A stretch of DNA of 7,968 bases, taken from positions 1 to 7,968 of the forward strand of contig CAMCEP010000122.1 in assembly GCA_945873675.1 (NCBI GenBank), written 5' to 3'. Below, one piece after another: positions 1 through 6,800 of the stretch. The notes beneath the pieces are model-generated. The model worked only from the letters and a program-made list of their open reading frames with translations. It had not been told where the DNA came from and searched no databases. The DNA comes from Asaia bogorensis (GTDB lineage Bacteria > Pseudomonadota > Alphaproteobacteria > Acetobacterales > Acetobacteraceae). The position numbers and the translations under genes were made by a program. Positions within the stretch are counted from its first letter, which is position 1; every line of letters starts with the position of its first letter.

Positions 1-1002
1 GAAGGCAAGCCGCCGCTCTATGATCGCGAAGCGCTGAAAATGACCGCCGAGCAATTGGAACGCGCCTTGGCCAATGGCAAGCAGCCCTATTGGCGCTTCA
101 AGCTTTCCATGCGCTCGGTTTCCTGGCGGGATCAGGTCTTGGGTGATCGCAGCGTGAAGCTTTCGGCGATATCAGACCCCGTGCTGATCCGCGCCGATGG
201 GTCGCCGCTTTATACCTTCACGTCAGTCGTTGACGATCTGGAAATTGGCATCACCCATATCATCCGCGGTGAGGATCACGTCACCAATACCGGCATTCAG
301 ATTGATATTTTTGAAGCGCTGGGCGGCAAACAGAATGCGCTCGCCTTCGGGCATTTGCCGCTGCTGACCGATGCGGAAGGCGGTGCGTTATCGAAGCGCT
401 TGGGGTCCATTTCGCTCCGGCATTTGCGGAAAGATGGGATCGAACCTGCGGCTTTGGTGGGCTATCTCGCGGCGCTTGGCACGTCCAATGATCCGGTGGC
501 GGGAATGCCGGCTGATCTTGCGCCCAGTTATGATCTTTCAAAAGTTTCGCAATCCACGGCGCGTTTCGATCCGCGGCATATGTTGGCGCTCAATCGCAAG
601 CTTTTGCATGGCATCAGCTTTGACGCGGTGAAGGATCGGTTGCCCGAAGGCGCTGATGAGGATTTCTGGCTTGCGGTGCGCGGCAATCTTGATCTGCTCC
701 GCGAAGCCCGGCCTTGGTTTGATGTGGTGCGCGGCACCATCGTGCCGCCCGTGCTGGAAAACGAAGGCGATTTCCTGCGCGCGGCCCTGGCTGCCATGCC
801 GGCGGAACCCTGGGATGGCACCACTTGGGGCGTCTGGACTGGCGCCTTGAAGGACAGCACCGGCCGCAAGGGCAAGGCACTGTTCCTGCCGCTACGGCTT
901 GCGCTCACCGGCGAAGATCACGGCCCGGATATCGGCACCATCCTGCCATTGATCGGGCGGGACCGCGCGGCGCTGCGCCTTAAAATCGCAGCAGGCGGCT
1001 GA
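1..1002 (+). CDS. gltX: Glutamyl-tRNA synthetase, 5'-truncated by window edge
   Basis: This enzyme charges tRNA-Glu with glutamate in the cytoplasm; it is a class I aminoacyl-tRNA synthetase. The reading frame is open from base 1, so the first in-frame ATG at 40 is internal and the true start lies upstream. The visible 333 residues begin after the HIGH motif. Fragment residues about 68-79 (SPLYTFTSVVDD) and 89-97 (RGEDHVTNT) are the conserved block of the catalytic domain. LSKR at residues 130-133 is the KMSKS-equivalent loop that binds ATP. The rest is the helical anticodon-binding half. Family members are roughly 440-480 residues, so about 110-140 are missing. The residue before LSKR is Ala where many enzymes have Lys (KLSKR); I believe this position varies among alphaproteobacterial GluRS. 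The stop codon TGA lies three bases before cysS, so the two are probably cotranscribed. A second gltX elsewhere, and hence misacylation of tRNA-Gln, cannot be judged here. Confidence 0.95.
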   Translation, partial: EGKPPLYDREALKMTAEQLERALANGKQPYWRFKLSMRSVSWRDQVLGDRSVKLSAISDPVLIRADGSPLYTFTSVVDDLEIGITHIIRGEDHVTNTGIQIDIFEALGGKQNALAFGHLPLLTDAEGGALSKRLGSISLRHLRKDGIEPAALVGYLAALGTSNDPVAGMPADLAPSYDLSKVSQSTARFDPRHMLALNRKLLHGISFDAVKDRLPEGADEDFWLAVRGNLDLLREARPWFDVVRGTIVPPVLENEGDFLRAALAAMPAEPWDGTTWGVWTGALKDSTGRKGKALFLPLRLALTGEDHGPDIGTILPLIGRDRAALRLKIAAGG

Positions 1003-1005
1003 AAC

Positions 1006-2430
1006 ATGACCGAGCTTTTCCTGCATGACAGCGCAGCGCGGACAAAGCGGCGGTTTGAACCGCTCGATCCTCAGCATGTGAAGCTCTATGTCTGCGGGCC
1101 CACGGTTTATGATCTGGCGCATCTTGGCAATGCGCGCCCGGTGGTGGTGTTTGATGTATTGGCGCGGTTGCTGCGCCGGATGTATCCGCGCGTGACTTAT
1201 GCGCGCAACATCACGGATGTGGATGACAAGATCAATGCGCGCGCGCGCGAAAGTGGCGAGCCGATTGGCACCATCACTGCGCGCACGACTGCCGATTTCC
1301 ACGCCGATATGGCAGCCCTTGGCGCGCTGCCGCCGGATGTGGAACCGCGCGCCACCGGCCATATCGCAGAAATGATTACGCTGATCGAACGGCTGATCGC
1401 CAATGGCCATGCCTATGCGGCGGATGGGCATGTGTTGTTCTCGGTCCCGTCCTTTGCCAATTACGGCAAGCTGTCCGGCCGATCACCGGATGAATTGCTG
1501 GCTGGCGCGCGGGTGGATGTGGCGCCCTATAAGCGCGATGCCGGCGATTTCGTGCTGTGGAAGCCGAGCGATGCGGAGACACCGGGCTGGGACAGCCCCT
1601 GGGGTCGCGGCCGGCCTGGCTGGCATATTGAATGCTCTGCCATGTCCTGGAAGCATTTGGGCGAGAGCTTCGACATTCATGGCGGCGGGCATGATCTGAT
1701 TTTCCCACATCATGAGAACGAAGTCGCGCAATCGGTCTGCGCTTTCCCCGGCGCTGCCTTTGCGCGCTTTTGGATGCATAACGGCATGCTGCTGGTGGAT
1801 GGGGAGAAGATGTCGAAATCGCTCGGCAATTTCCTCACCGTGCGCGATATCTTGCAGAAAGGCGCCTGGGCGGGGGAGGCGTTTCGGCTGCTGCTGCTGC
1901 GCACCCATTATCGCCAATCGCTGGATTTCACGGAAGCCGGCTTGGATGAAGCCAAGGCGGAGCTGGATGATCATTACGCCATGCTGGCGCGGGCGGCTGC
2001 TACCGATGCGGATGATGAAGCCGCGCGCATGGCGGATTGGGCCTTGGAACCGCTGCATGATGATTTGAACACGCCGCTGGCACTGGCGCGGCTGCGGGAT
2101 CTTCGCACCCTTGCCAATGCGTTGACGGTGGGTGGTTCGCCTAATGTCGTGCTGGAACGCATGGGCCTGCGGGAAGCGCCGGAGATTGGCGCGGTGATCG
2201 CCGCCTTCCGGGAAGCGGCCTCCGTGCTTGGCCTGGTGCAGACTGATCCTGCGCTGTGGCTGCAAGGTGGTGGCGATGACGCCGCCGCGATTGAAACCGC
2301 CATCGCCGCACGCCTTGCCGCGCGCAAGGCGAAGAACTGGGCGGAAGCAGATCGCATTCGCGATGAATTGAAGGCGCAGGGCATCATTTTGGAAGATGGT
2401 GCCGGTGGCACCACCTGGAAACGCGCTTGA
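1006..2430 (+). CDS. cysS: Cysteinyl-tRNA synthetase
   Basis: This enzyme attaches cysteine to tRNA-Cys in the cytoplasm. The 474-residue product is close to the usual bacterial length of about 460. Visible motifs are the HIGH signature as HLGN at residues 39-42, within the CGPTVYD context, and KMSKS at 268-272. The four zinc ligands known from the E. coli enzyme (Cys28, Cys209, His234, Glu238) have clear counterparts: Cys30, Cys210 (in WHIEC), His235 and Glu239 (in FPHHENE). The C-terminal part, from about 310, is the helical anticodon-binding region and ends in the typical KNWAEADRIRDEL segment. The ATG at 1006 gives the expected N-terminus; only three bases separate it from the gltX stop, and a weak purine-rich stretch (AGGCGG, about 993-998) could act as ribosome-binding site. 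This suggests translational coupling with gltX. Nothing appears degraded. Confidence 0.98.
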   Translation: MTELFLHDSAARTKRRFEPLDPQHVKLYVCGPTVYDLAHLGNARPVVVFDVLARLLRRMYPRVTYARNITDVDDKINARARESGEPIGTITARTTADFHADMAALGALPPDVEPRATGHIAEMITLIERLIANGHAYAADGHVLFSVPSFANYGKLSGRSPDELLAGARVDVAPYKRDAGDFVLWKPSDAETPGWDSPWGRGRPGWHIECSAMSWKHLGESFDIHGGGHDLIFPHHENEVAQSVCAFPGAAFARFWMHNGMLLVDGEKMSKSLGNFLTVRDILQKGAWAGEAFRLLLLRTHYRQSLDFTEAGLDEAKAELDDHYAMLARAAATDADDEAARMADWALEPLHDDLNTPLALARLRDLRTLANALTVGGSPNVVLERMGLREAPEIGAVIAAFREAASVLGLVQTDPALWLQGGGDDAAAIETAIAARLAARKAKNWAEADRIRDELKAQGIILEDGAGGTTWKRA

Positions 2431-2478
2431 CCTTCCCCTTATGGCAAGCCGCAACCTTCCCTGGTTGAAACCAAAACC

Positions 2479-2483
2479 GGGAG
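2479..2483 (+). promoter_or_regulatory. Ribosome-binding site of the DUF305 gene
   Basis: GGGAG lies eight bases before the ATG at 2492. It decides the start: the same frame is open back to 2396, overlapping the cysS end, but only the ATG at 2492 has a Shine-Dalgarno sequence and is followed at once by a good signal peptide. Confidence 0.65.
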
Positions 2484-2491
2484 CCTTAAGC

Positions 2492-2839
2492 ATGAAGCGC
2501 ATCGCCCTTTGCCTTGCCATCGCCGCCCTTGCCCTGCCTGCCCTGGCGCAGCAGGGTCACCAGGGGCACGGCGCGCGCGCCAGCGCCAATGAACCCGCCG
2601 CCACACGCGAATTCCGCGCAGCCAATGACCGTATGCACCGCGACATGAATATCCGCTTCACCGGCGATGCGGATCGGGATTTCGCCGCCGGCATGATCCC
2701 GCATCACCAAGGCGCGATAGATATGGCGCGCGTGGTGCTCCGCCACGGCAAGGACCCCGAAATGAAGCGCCTCGCGGAATCCATCATTGCCGCCCAGGAA
2801 GCCGAAATCACCCAATTGCGGGCCTTCCTGGCGCGATGA
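2492..2839 (+). CDS. Exported DUF305 (CopM-like) protein
   Basis: This is a 115-residue secreted protein. Residues 1-19 form a Sec-type signal peptide: Lys-Arg, then a hydrophobic core, then ALPALA, with cleavage expected before Gln20. A short linker rich in His and Gly (HQGHG) follows. Residues about 45-113 match DUF305, a small helical domain. The hallmark MIPHHQGAIDMA is at 68-79, preceded by MHRDM (48-52) and TGDADRDF (57-64), and followed by a Q-x-x-EI segment near 102-106. The family includes the cyanobacterial copper-binding protein CopM, and the His/Met clusters could bind a metal; copper binding here is inference. The product probably works in the periplasm. The gene sits 61 bases after cysS, and its stop overlaps the start of the trmJ-like gene (ATGA). 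The reason for a periplasmic protein in a tRNA gene cluster is unclear. Confidence 0.9.
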   Translation: MKRIALCLAIAALALPALAQQGHQGHGARASANEPAATREFRAANDRMHRDMNIRFTGDADRDFAAGMIPHHQGAIDMARVVLRHGKDPEMKRLAESIIAAQEAEITQLRAFLAR

Positions 2840-3657
2840 CAGGCGGGCGCGGGGAAGGGGGGGCGCCGCTCACGCCGCCCCCGGGTGAAAGCCCGATCAT
2901 CGTGCTGGTGCGCCCGCAAATGGCGCGCAATATCGGCAGCACCGCCCGCGCCATGGCCAATGGTGGCCTGTTTCATTTGCGCATTGTCGCGCCACGCGAT
3001 GGCTGGCCCCAGCCGGATGCTTTGCCTGCCGCTTCTGGGGCTGATCCCATCATCCATGCGGCGCAGGTCTTCGATACGCTCGATGCTGCCCTGGCCGATT
3101 GTCATCGCGTTTTTGCCACCTGCCCGCGCCCGCGCCATGTGGTCATCCCCGTCCGGGATGCTCGCGCGGCGGCTGAGGATTTGCGCGCCATCAACGGCAA
3201 GGGCCAGCGCGTTGCGGTGCTATTCGGCCCCGAACGCGCTGGGCTGGAAGCCGAGGATCTGGCGCGCGCCGATACGCTGGTGCGTTATCCGCTGAACCCT
3301 GAACATAATTCGCTCAACCTGGCGCAGGCGGTGATGATCCTCGCCTATGAATGGTGGATGGCGGCTGAAGCTACGCCGCCGCGCTATTTGATGACCAATG
3401 AAACCCATGTCGCGACCAAGGGCGAATTGGATATTTTCTTGGGCCGGCTGATTGCGGAATTGGATGCCTCTGGCTTCCTCGACAATCAGGAAAAGCGCCC
3501 AGGCATGGTGCGCAATCTGCGCCATTGGTTCCAGCGTGGCGAAGTGACGGAACAGGAACTCCGCACCCTGCATGGCGTGGTCACGGAATTGTCGCGTGGC
3601 CGCATGAAGCGCGGCCGCCCGCCGCGTGATGATGTGAAAGCGCCCTGGGAAGAATAG
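2836..3657 (+). CDS. trmJ: TrmJ-like tRNA (cytidine/uridine-32) 2'-O-methyltransferase, SPOUT family
   Basis: The product is a 273-residue SpoU/TrmH-type methyltransferase. The closest recognisable type is TrmJ, which uses S-adenosylmethionine to methylate the ribose of nucleotide 32 in the tRNA anticodon loop. Motif 1 is NIGSTARAM at residues 32-40. Motif 2, LFGPERAGL, is at 129-137. Motif 3, NSLNLAQA, is at 158-165. Motifs 2 and 3 form the trefoil-knot cofactor site. Residues about 195-255 are the C-terminal extension typical of TrmJ. The ATG at 2836 overlaps the upstream DUF305 stop by four bases and lacks a strong Shine-Dalgarno sequence, so translation is probably coupled. It adds about 15 low-complexity residues (Gly/Pro-rich) before the conserved core at residue 21. 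An alternative is another TrmH-family enzyme with a different target; the motif set and C-terminal domain favour TrmJ. Confidence 0.88.
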   Translation: MTGGRGEGGAPLTPPPGESPIIVLVRPQMARNIGSTARAMANGGLFHLRIVAPRDGWPQPDALPAASGADPIIHAAQVFDTLDAALADCHRVFATCPRPRHVVIPVRDARAAAEDLRAINGKGQRVAVLFGPERAGLEAEDLARADTLVRYPLNPEHNSLNLAQAVMILAYEWWMAAEATPPRYLMTNETHVATKGELDIFLGRLIAELDASGFLDNQEKRPGMVRNLRHWFQRGEVTEQELRTLHGVVTELSRGRMKRGRPPRDDVKAPWEE

Positions 3658-3658
3658 C

Positions 3659-3712
3659 TTTGGTCGCATTTTCCTAGCCGCCAAGCGATGCCGCTTGGCT
3701 TGAAAATGCTCC
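3659..3712. repeat. Palindromic hairpin repeat, copy 1
   Basis: This is a 54-base element with nested inverted repeats. The inner stem is GCCAAGCG (3680-3687) pairing with CGCTTGGC (3692-3699) around the loop ATGC. The outer stem is GCATTTTC (3666-3673) pairing with GAAAATGC (3702-3709), and a further GG/CC pair lies beyond a small internal loop. It starts just after the trmJ stop codon and recurs 58 bases further on with two differences. It resembles REP-like intergenic elements in architecture; I do not recognise a named family. Confidence 0.85.
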
Positions 3713-3716
3713 GTGG

Positions 3717-3770
3717 TTTGGTCGCATTTTCCGAGTCGCCAAGCGATGCCGCTTGGCTTGAAAATGCTCC
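3717..3770. repeat. Palindromic hairpin repeat, copy 2
   Basis: This is a second copy of the 54-base element, in direct orientation after a 4-base spacer (3713-3716). The outer stem is at 3724-3731 and 3760-3767; the inner stem is at 3738-3745 and 3750-3757. It differs from copy 1 only at 3733 (G for T) and 3736 (T for C), both in the stretch left unpaired between the two stems. It abuts the A-tract of the pnt terminator. Confidence 0.85.
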
Positions 3771-3772
3771 AT

Positions 3773-3805
3773 AAAAAAACCCGGCTGATTTTCACCAGCC
3801 GGGTT
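3773..3805 (-). terminator. Rho-independent terminator of the pnt operon
   Basis: Read on the minus strand, a perfect 10-base-pair stem (AACCCGGCTG with CAGCCGGGTT, loop of 8) is followed directly by a run of seven T residues. It lies 20 bases beyond the pntB stop. On the plus strand the hairpin is followed by only two T, so it is not an obvious terminator for the converging trmJ transcript. Confidence 0.93.
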
Positions 3806-3824
3806 CATCAGGATCACACGCCTC

Positions 3825-5231
3825 TCAGCGCTGCAAGGCCTGCACAATTTCCTGCGTGACCTTCTTCGCATCGCCGAACAGCATCATGGTATTCGGGCGG
3901 AAGAACAGCTCATTATCCACCCCCGCGTAACCGCTCGCCATGCCGCGCTTGATGAAGAATACGGTCTTCGCGCGTTCCACATCCAGAATGGGCATGCCGT
4001 AAATCGCGGATGATTTGTCGGTCTTGGCCGCCGGGTTGGTCACGTCATTCGCCCCGATCACAAAGGCCACATCGGCATCGGCGAATTCGGCATTGATCTC
4101 CTCAAGCTCAAACACCTCATCATAAGGCACGTTGGCTTCGGCCAGCAGCACGTTCATGTGGCCGGGCATACGGCCTGCCACAGGATGGATGGCGTATTTG
4201 ATTTCTGCGCCTTCCTTCTTGAGCAGATCAGCCATTTCACGCAGCACCTGCTGCGCCTGCGCCACCGCCATGCCATAGCCAGGCACCACGATGATCTTCT
4301 GCGCATTCTTCATCATATAGGCCGCGTCTTCCGGGCTGCCGGCCTTGACGGGCGGACGGTCTGCTGCAGCGCCACCAGCGGCCACGGCACCACCTTCGGA
4401 ACCGAAGCCACCCAAAAGCACATTGATGATGCTGCGGTTCATGCCCTTACACATGATGTAGGACAGAATGGCACCCGAAGCGCCCACCAGCGCGCCGGTC
4501 ACAATCAGCAGCAGATTGCCGATGGTGAAGCCAATGCCCGCCGCCGCCCAGCCGGAATAGCTGTTCAGCATGGAAACCACGACCGGCATATCAGCGCCAC
4601 CAATCGGAATGATCAGCAGGAAGCCCAGCACCAAGGACAGGATCGCAATCATCCAGAACAGCACATCACTGCCCGTGATCACGAACAGCACCACCAGCAG
4701 CGCCAGCAAAATGCCAAGCCCCAGGTTCAGCATATGCTGACCCTTGAACATGATGGGCGCGCCAGACATGCGGCCATCCAGCTTCGCGAAGGCAATCACA
4801 GAACCCGAGAAGGTAATGGCACCAATCGCAAGGCCGAGTGACATTTCAACCAGTGACGCGCCCTTGATATTGCCGCGCACGCCAATGCCGAAGCTCTCTG
4901 GCGCGTAAAACGCCGCCGCCGCCACGAATACCGCCGCCAGACCCACCAGCGAATGGAAGGCTGCGACAAGCTGCGGGAGCGACGTCATTTGAATGCGTTG
5001 GGCAACAATGGTGCCGATGGCGCCGCCAATGGCCAAGCCCGCAATCACCAGCCCAATGCCGCCAATGCTCATGCCTGGCTTCAGCAGGGTGGCCGCAATC
5101 GCCACCGCCATGCCGATCATGCCAAGCATATTGCCCTGGCGGCTGGTTTCCGGATGGCTCAGCCCGCGCAGCGCCAGGATGAACAGCACTGATGCAACAA
5201 GATAAGCCAGGGTCAGAAGAGTGGTCGCCAT
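3825..5231 (-). CDS. pntB: NAD(P)+ transhydrogenase subunit beta
   Basis: This is the beta subunit of the proton-translocating transhydrogenase of the inner membrane, which uses the proton gradient to reduce NADP+ with NADH. The product has 468 residues. Residues 1 to about 270 form the multi-helix membrane domain; the rest is the NADP(H)-binding domain III. His93 (in AAFHSLVG), Asp214 (GGADMPVV) and Asn223 (MLNSYSGW) correspond to E. coli beta His91, Asp213 and Asn222, linked to proton transfer. Domain III has the GYGMAVAQAQ fingerprint at 318-327, GANDV at 393-397, and Lys428-Arg429 in KRGMASGYAG, which matches the pair binding the NADP 2'-phosphate. An Ala/Gly-rich linker (about 279-292) joins the domains. 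Translation starts four bases after pntAB with AAGGGGAG (5240-5247) upstream. It is the last gene before the terminator. Confidence 0.98.
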   Translation of the reverse strand: MATTLLTLAYLVASVLFILALRGLSHPETSRQGNMLGMIGMAVAIAATLLKPGMSIGGIGLVIAGLAIGGAIGTIVAQRIQMTSLPQLVAAFHSLVGLAAVFVAAAAFYAPESFGIGVRGNIKGASLVEMSLGLAIGAITFSGSVIAFAKLDGRMSGAPIMFKGQHMLNLGLGILLALLVVLFVITGSDVLFWMIAILSLVLGFLLIIPIGGADMPVVVSMLNSYSGWAAAGIGFTIGNLLLIVTGALVGASGAILSYIMCKGMNRSIINVLLGGFGSEGGAVAAGGAAADRPPVKAGSPEDAAYMMKNAQKIIVVPGYGMAVAQAQQVLREMADLLKKEGAEIKYAIHPVAGRMPGHMNVLLAEANVPYDEVFELEEINAEFADADVAFVIGANDVTNPAAKTDKSSAIYGMPILDVERAKTVFFIKRGMASGYAGVDNELFFRPNTMMLFGDAKKVTQEIVQALQR

Positions 5232-5235
5232 GGCG

Positions 5236-5631
5236 TCAGCTCCCCTTCTTCTTGAACATTGCGAGCATTCGGCGCGTCACCATAAAGCCGCCAAAAATAT
5301 TCACGGCCGCCAGGGTTACGCCGATGAAGCCGAAAATCTTTGCCGCTGTGCCTTCTGCAGTTCCAGCGGCAAGGATAGCCCCCACCACAATCACTGATGA
5401 AATGGCATTGGTCACGCCCATCAGCGGCGAATGCAGCGCGGGCGTCACATTCCACACCACGTGATAGCCCACAAAGCAGGCGAGCAAGAAGATCGTCAGC
5501 AAATACAGAAACGGCTCAGCCGCTGCGGCCACTGGGGCCACAGCTTCCGCCGCCCGGCGGGCCTGTTCAGCCAATTCCAGCGCGCGCTGCGCCGTGCTGG
5601 CCGCCTGATTGGCGAGTTCGGTCGCGTTCAT
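5236..5631 (-). CDS. pntAB: NAD(P)+ transhydrogenase subunit alpha, membrane part (alpha-2)
   Basis: This is the 131-residue membrane portion of the alpha subunit, encoded separately as in Rhodospirillum rubrum rather than fused to domain I as in E. coli. Residues 1-38 are an Ala-rich, probably helical cytoplasmic lead. Three hydrophobic segments follow at about 41-60, 69-90 and 98-118, ending in a basic tail (KKKGS). The segment HVVWNVTPALHSPLMG (57-72) and the stretch TNAISSVIVVGA (74-85) are characteristic of this domain. It pairs with PntB in the membrane to form the proton pathway. It lies 11 bases downstream of pntAA and four bases upstream of pntB, in the same order as in other split-alpha operons. 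Confidence 0.96.
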   Translation of the reverse strand: MNATELANQAASTAQRALELAEQARRAAEAVAPVAAAAEPFLYLLTIFLLACFVGYHVVWNVTPALHSPLMGVTNAISSVIVVGAILAAGTAEGTAAKIFGFIGVTLAAVNIFGGFMVTRRMLAMFKKKGS

Positions 5632-5637
5632 CCGAAT

Positions 5638-5643
5638 TCTCCT
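5638..5643 (-). promoter_or_regulatory. Ribosome-binding site of pntAB
   Basis: On the minus strand, AGGAGA lies six bases before the pntAB ATG. Its first A is the last base of the pntAA stop codon (TAA), so a ribosome ending pntAA sits directly on this site. This supports coupled synthesis of the two alpha parts. Confidence 0.8.
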
Positions 5644-6800
5644 TAGCCTGCCTGGGCCGGCTTCATTTGCGGGTGCACCACGGCGCCGCCGCGCGTGAGC
5701 GCAACACCCTTCACAATGTCATCATCTTCGGGGAGTTTCGGCGCCTTGGCGTCCTTATCCCAGAAGGTCGTCAGGAAGGTCAGCAGATTGCGCGCATAAA
5801 GCGCGGAAGCCGCCGCCGGAATGCGCCCGGGCCAATTGGTATAGCCCAGGATCTTCACGCCATTTTCCGTGACGAAAAGCTCACCCGGCTTGGTCAGCGC
5901 GCAATTGCCGCCAGCGTCAGATGCGATATCCACAATCACCGCACCCGGCTTCATGGCAGCGACCATCTCGGCCGTTACCAGAATGGGCGCGCGGCGGCCT
6001 TGCACCAAAGCGGTGCAAACCACGACATCCTGCTTGGCGATATGCGCTGCCACCACTTCCGCCTGCTTGGCGTAGAAAGCGGCGGAAAGCTGCTTGGCAT
6101 AGCCGCCCGCGGTTTGCGCGGCCTTGCTTTCCTCATCCTCGTAACCCACGAAGCTGGCACCGAGGGATTTGATTTCTTCCTTGGCGGCGGGGCGCACATC
6201 GGTCGCCGAAACCCTGCCACCCAGGCGCCGTGCGGTGGCGATGGCCTGCAAGCCCGCAACACCCGCACCCATGATGAAGGCATTGGCCGCGGGCACGGTG
6301 CCGGCGGCTGTCATCATCATGGGGAAGCCCTTGTCATAGGCGGTCGAGGCTTCAACCACAGCGCGGTAGCCGGCCAGGTTCGCCTGGGAAGACAGCACAT
6401 CCATGGATTGCGCGCGGGTGATGCGCGGCAGCAATTCCATGGCGCAGGCGTCAATGCCGCCAGCCGCATAGCGCCCAGCGGCGTCAGCATCGGCGGCAAG
6501 CGTCGCAATCAGCAGCGCCCCGCGCGGGATCAGCGCCAGCTCATCCACAGCACCTTCACCGGCAGCAAGCGGCGCGCGCACCTTCAGCACGATATTGGCG
6601 CCCGCTAGCGCCCCGGCGGCATCGGCAGCCAGGCTGGCACCCGCTTCCGTGAAGGCCGCATCAGTAATGCCAGAGGCCAGGCCCGCGCCGGCTTCGACAG
6701 CCAGGGTGCAGCCCATGCCAATCAACTTCTTCACGGTCTCCGGCGTCGCGGCAACCCGCGTCTCGCCGGCCCGGCGTTCTTTCAGAACGGCCACTTTCAT
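5643..6800 (-). CDS. pntAA: NAD(P)+ transhydrogenase subunit alpha, NAD-binding part (alpha-1)
   Basis: This is domain I of the transhydrogenase, a soluble NAD(H)-binding protein on the cytoplasmic face that passes hydride to the NADP site of PntB. Its 385 residues match the R. rubrum protein (384). Residues 5-22 carry the opening LKERRAGETRVAATP motif shared with alanine dehydrogenase. Arg126, Gln131, Asp134 and Ser137 (in PRITRAQSMDVLSSQ) correspond to the known R. rubrum active-site residues Arg127, Gln132, Asp135 and Ser138. GAGVAG at 178-183 is the Rossmann dinucleotide fingerprint. Tyr234 in GGYAKQ matches the mobile-loop tyrosine. I chose the ATG at 6798-6800: a TTG five codons upstream (6813-6815) is in frame, but a G-run (6809-6813) sits eight bases before this ATG, and the family begins MKVAVLKE. 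It is the first gene of the pnt operon. Confidence 0.97.
   Translation of the reverse strand: MKVAVLKERRAGETRVAATPETVKKLIGMGCTLAVEAGAGLASGITDAAFTEAGASLAADAAGALAGANIVLKVRAPLAAGEGAVDELALIPRGALLIATLAADADAAGRYAAGGIDACAMELLPRITRAQSMDVLSSQANLAGYRAVVEASTAYDKGFPMMMTAAGTVPAANAFIMGAGVAGLQAIATARRLGGRVSATDVRPAAKEEIKSLGASFVGYEDEESKAAQTAGGYAKQLSAAFYAKQAEVVAAHIAKQDVVVCTALVQGRRAPILVTAEMVAAMKPGAVIVDIASDAGGNCALTKPGELFVTENGVKILGYTNWPGRIPAAASALYARNLLTFLTTFWDKDAKAPKLPEDDDIVKGVALTRGGAVVHPQMKPAQAG

Noticed and set aside
2431..2491. Possible terminator or promoter between cysS and the DUF305 gene
   Set aside because: Only a four-base stem (GGTT/AACC) with a two-base loop is visible, without a T-tract, and no clear -35/-10 pair is present.
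1483..2520. Long open frame on the minus strand (345 codons) opposite cysS
   Set aside because: It lies entirely over cysS and the DUF305 start. Its translation is rich in Arg, Gln and His with no recognisable domain. It is a by-product of GC-biased codon use in cysS.
3220..3795. Minus-strand open frame running from inside trmJ through both hairpin repeats
   Set aside because: It overlaps trmJ antisense, and its N-terminal part simply translates the palindromic repeats. Such repeats often create spurious small proteins.
4158..4841. Plus-strand open frame (227 codons) opposite pntB, very rich in His and Gln
   Set aside because: The His/Gln richness comes from reading the reverse complement of hydrophobic membrane-helix codons. 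It has no independent support.
5397..6608. Long open frame on the plus strand (403 codons) opposite pntAA and pntAB
   Set aside because: It spans two well-supported genes on the other strand, its translation is low-complexity and Arg/His/Gly-rich, and no ribosome-binding site or domain is visible.
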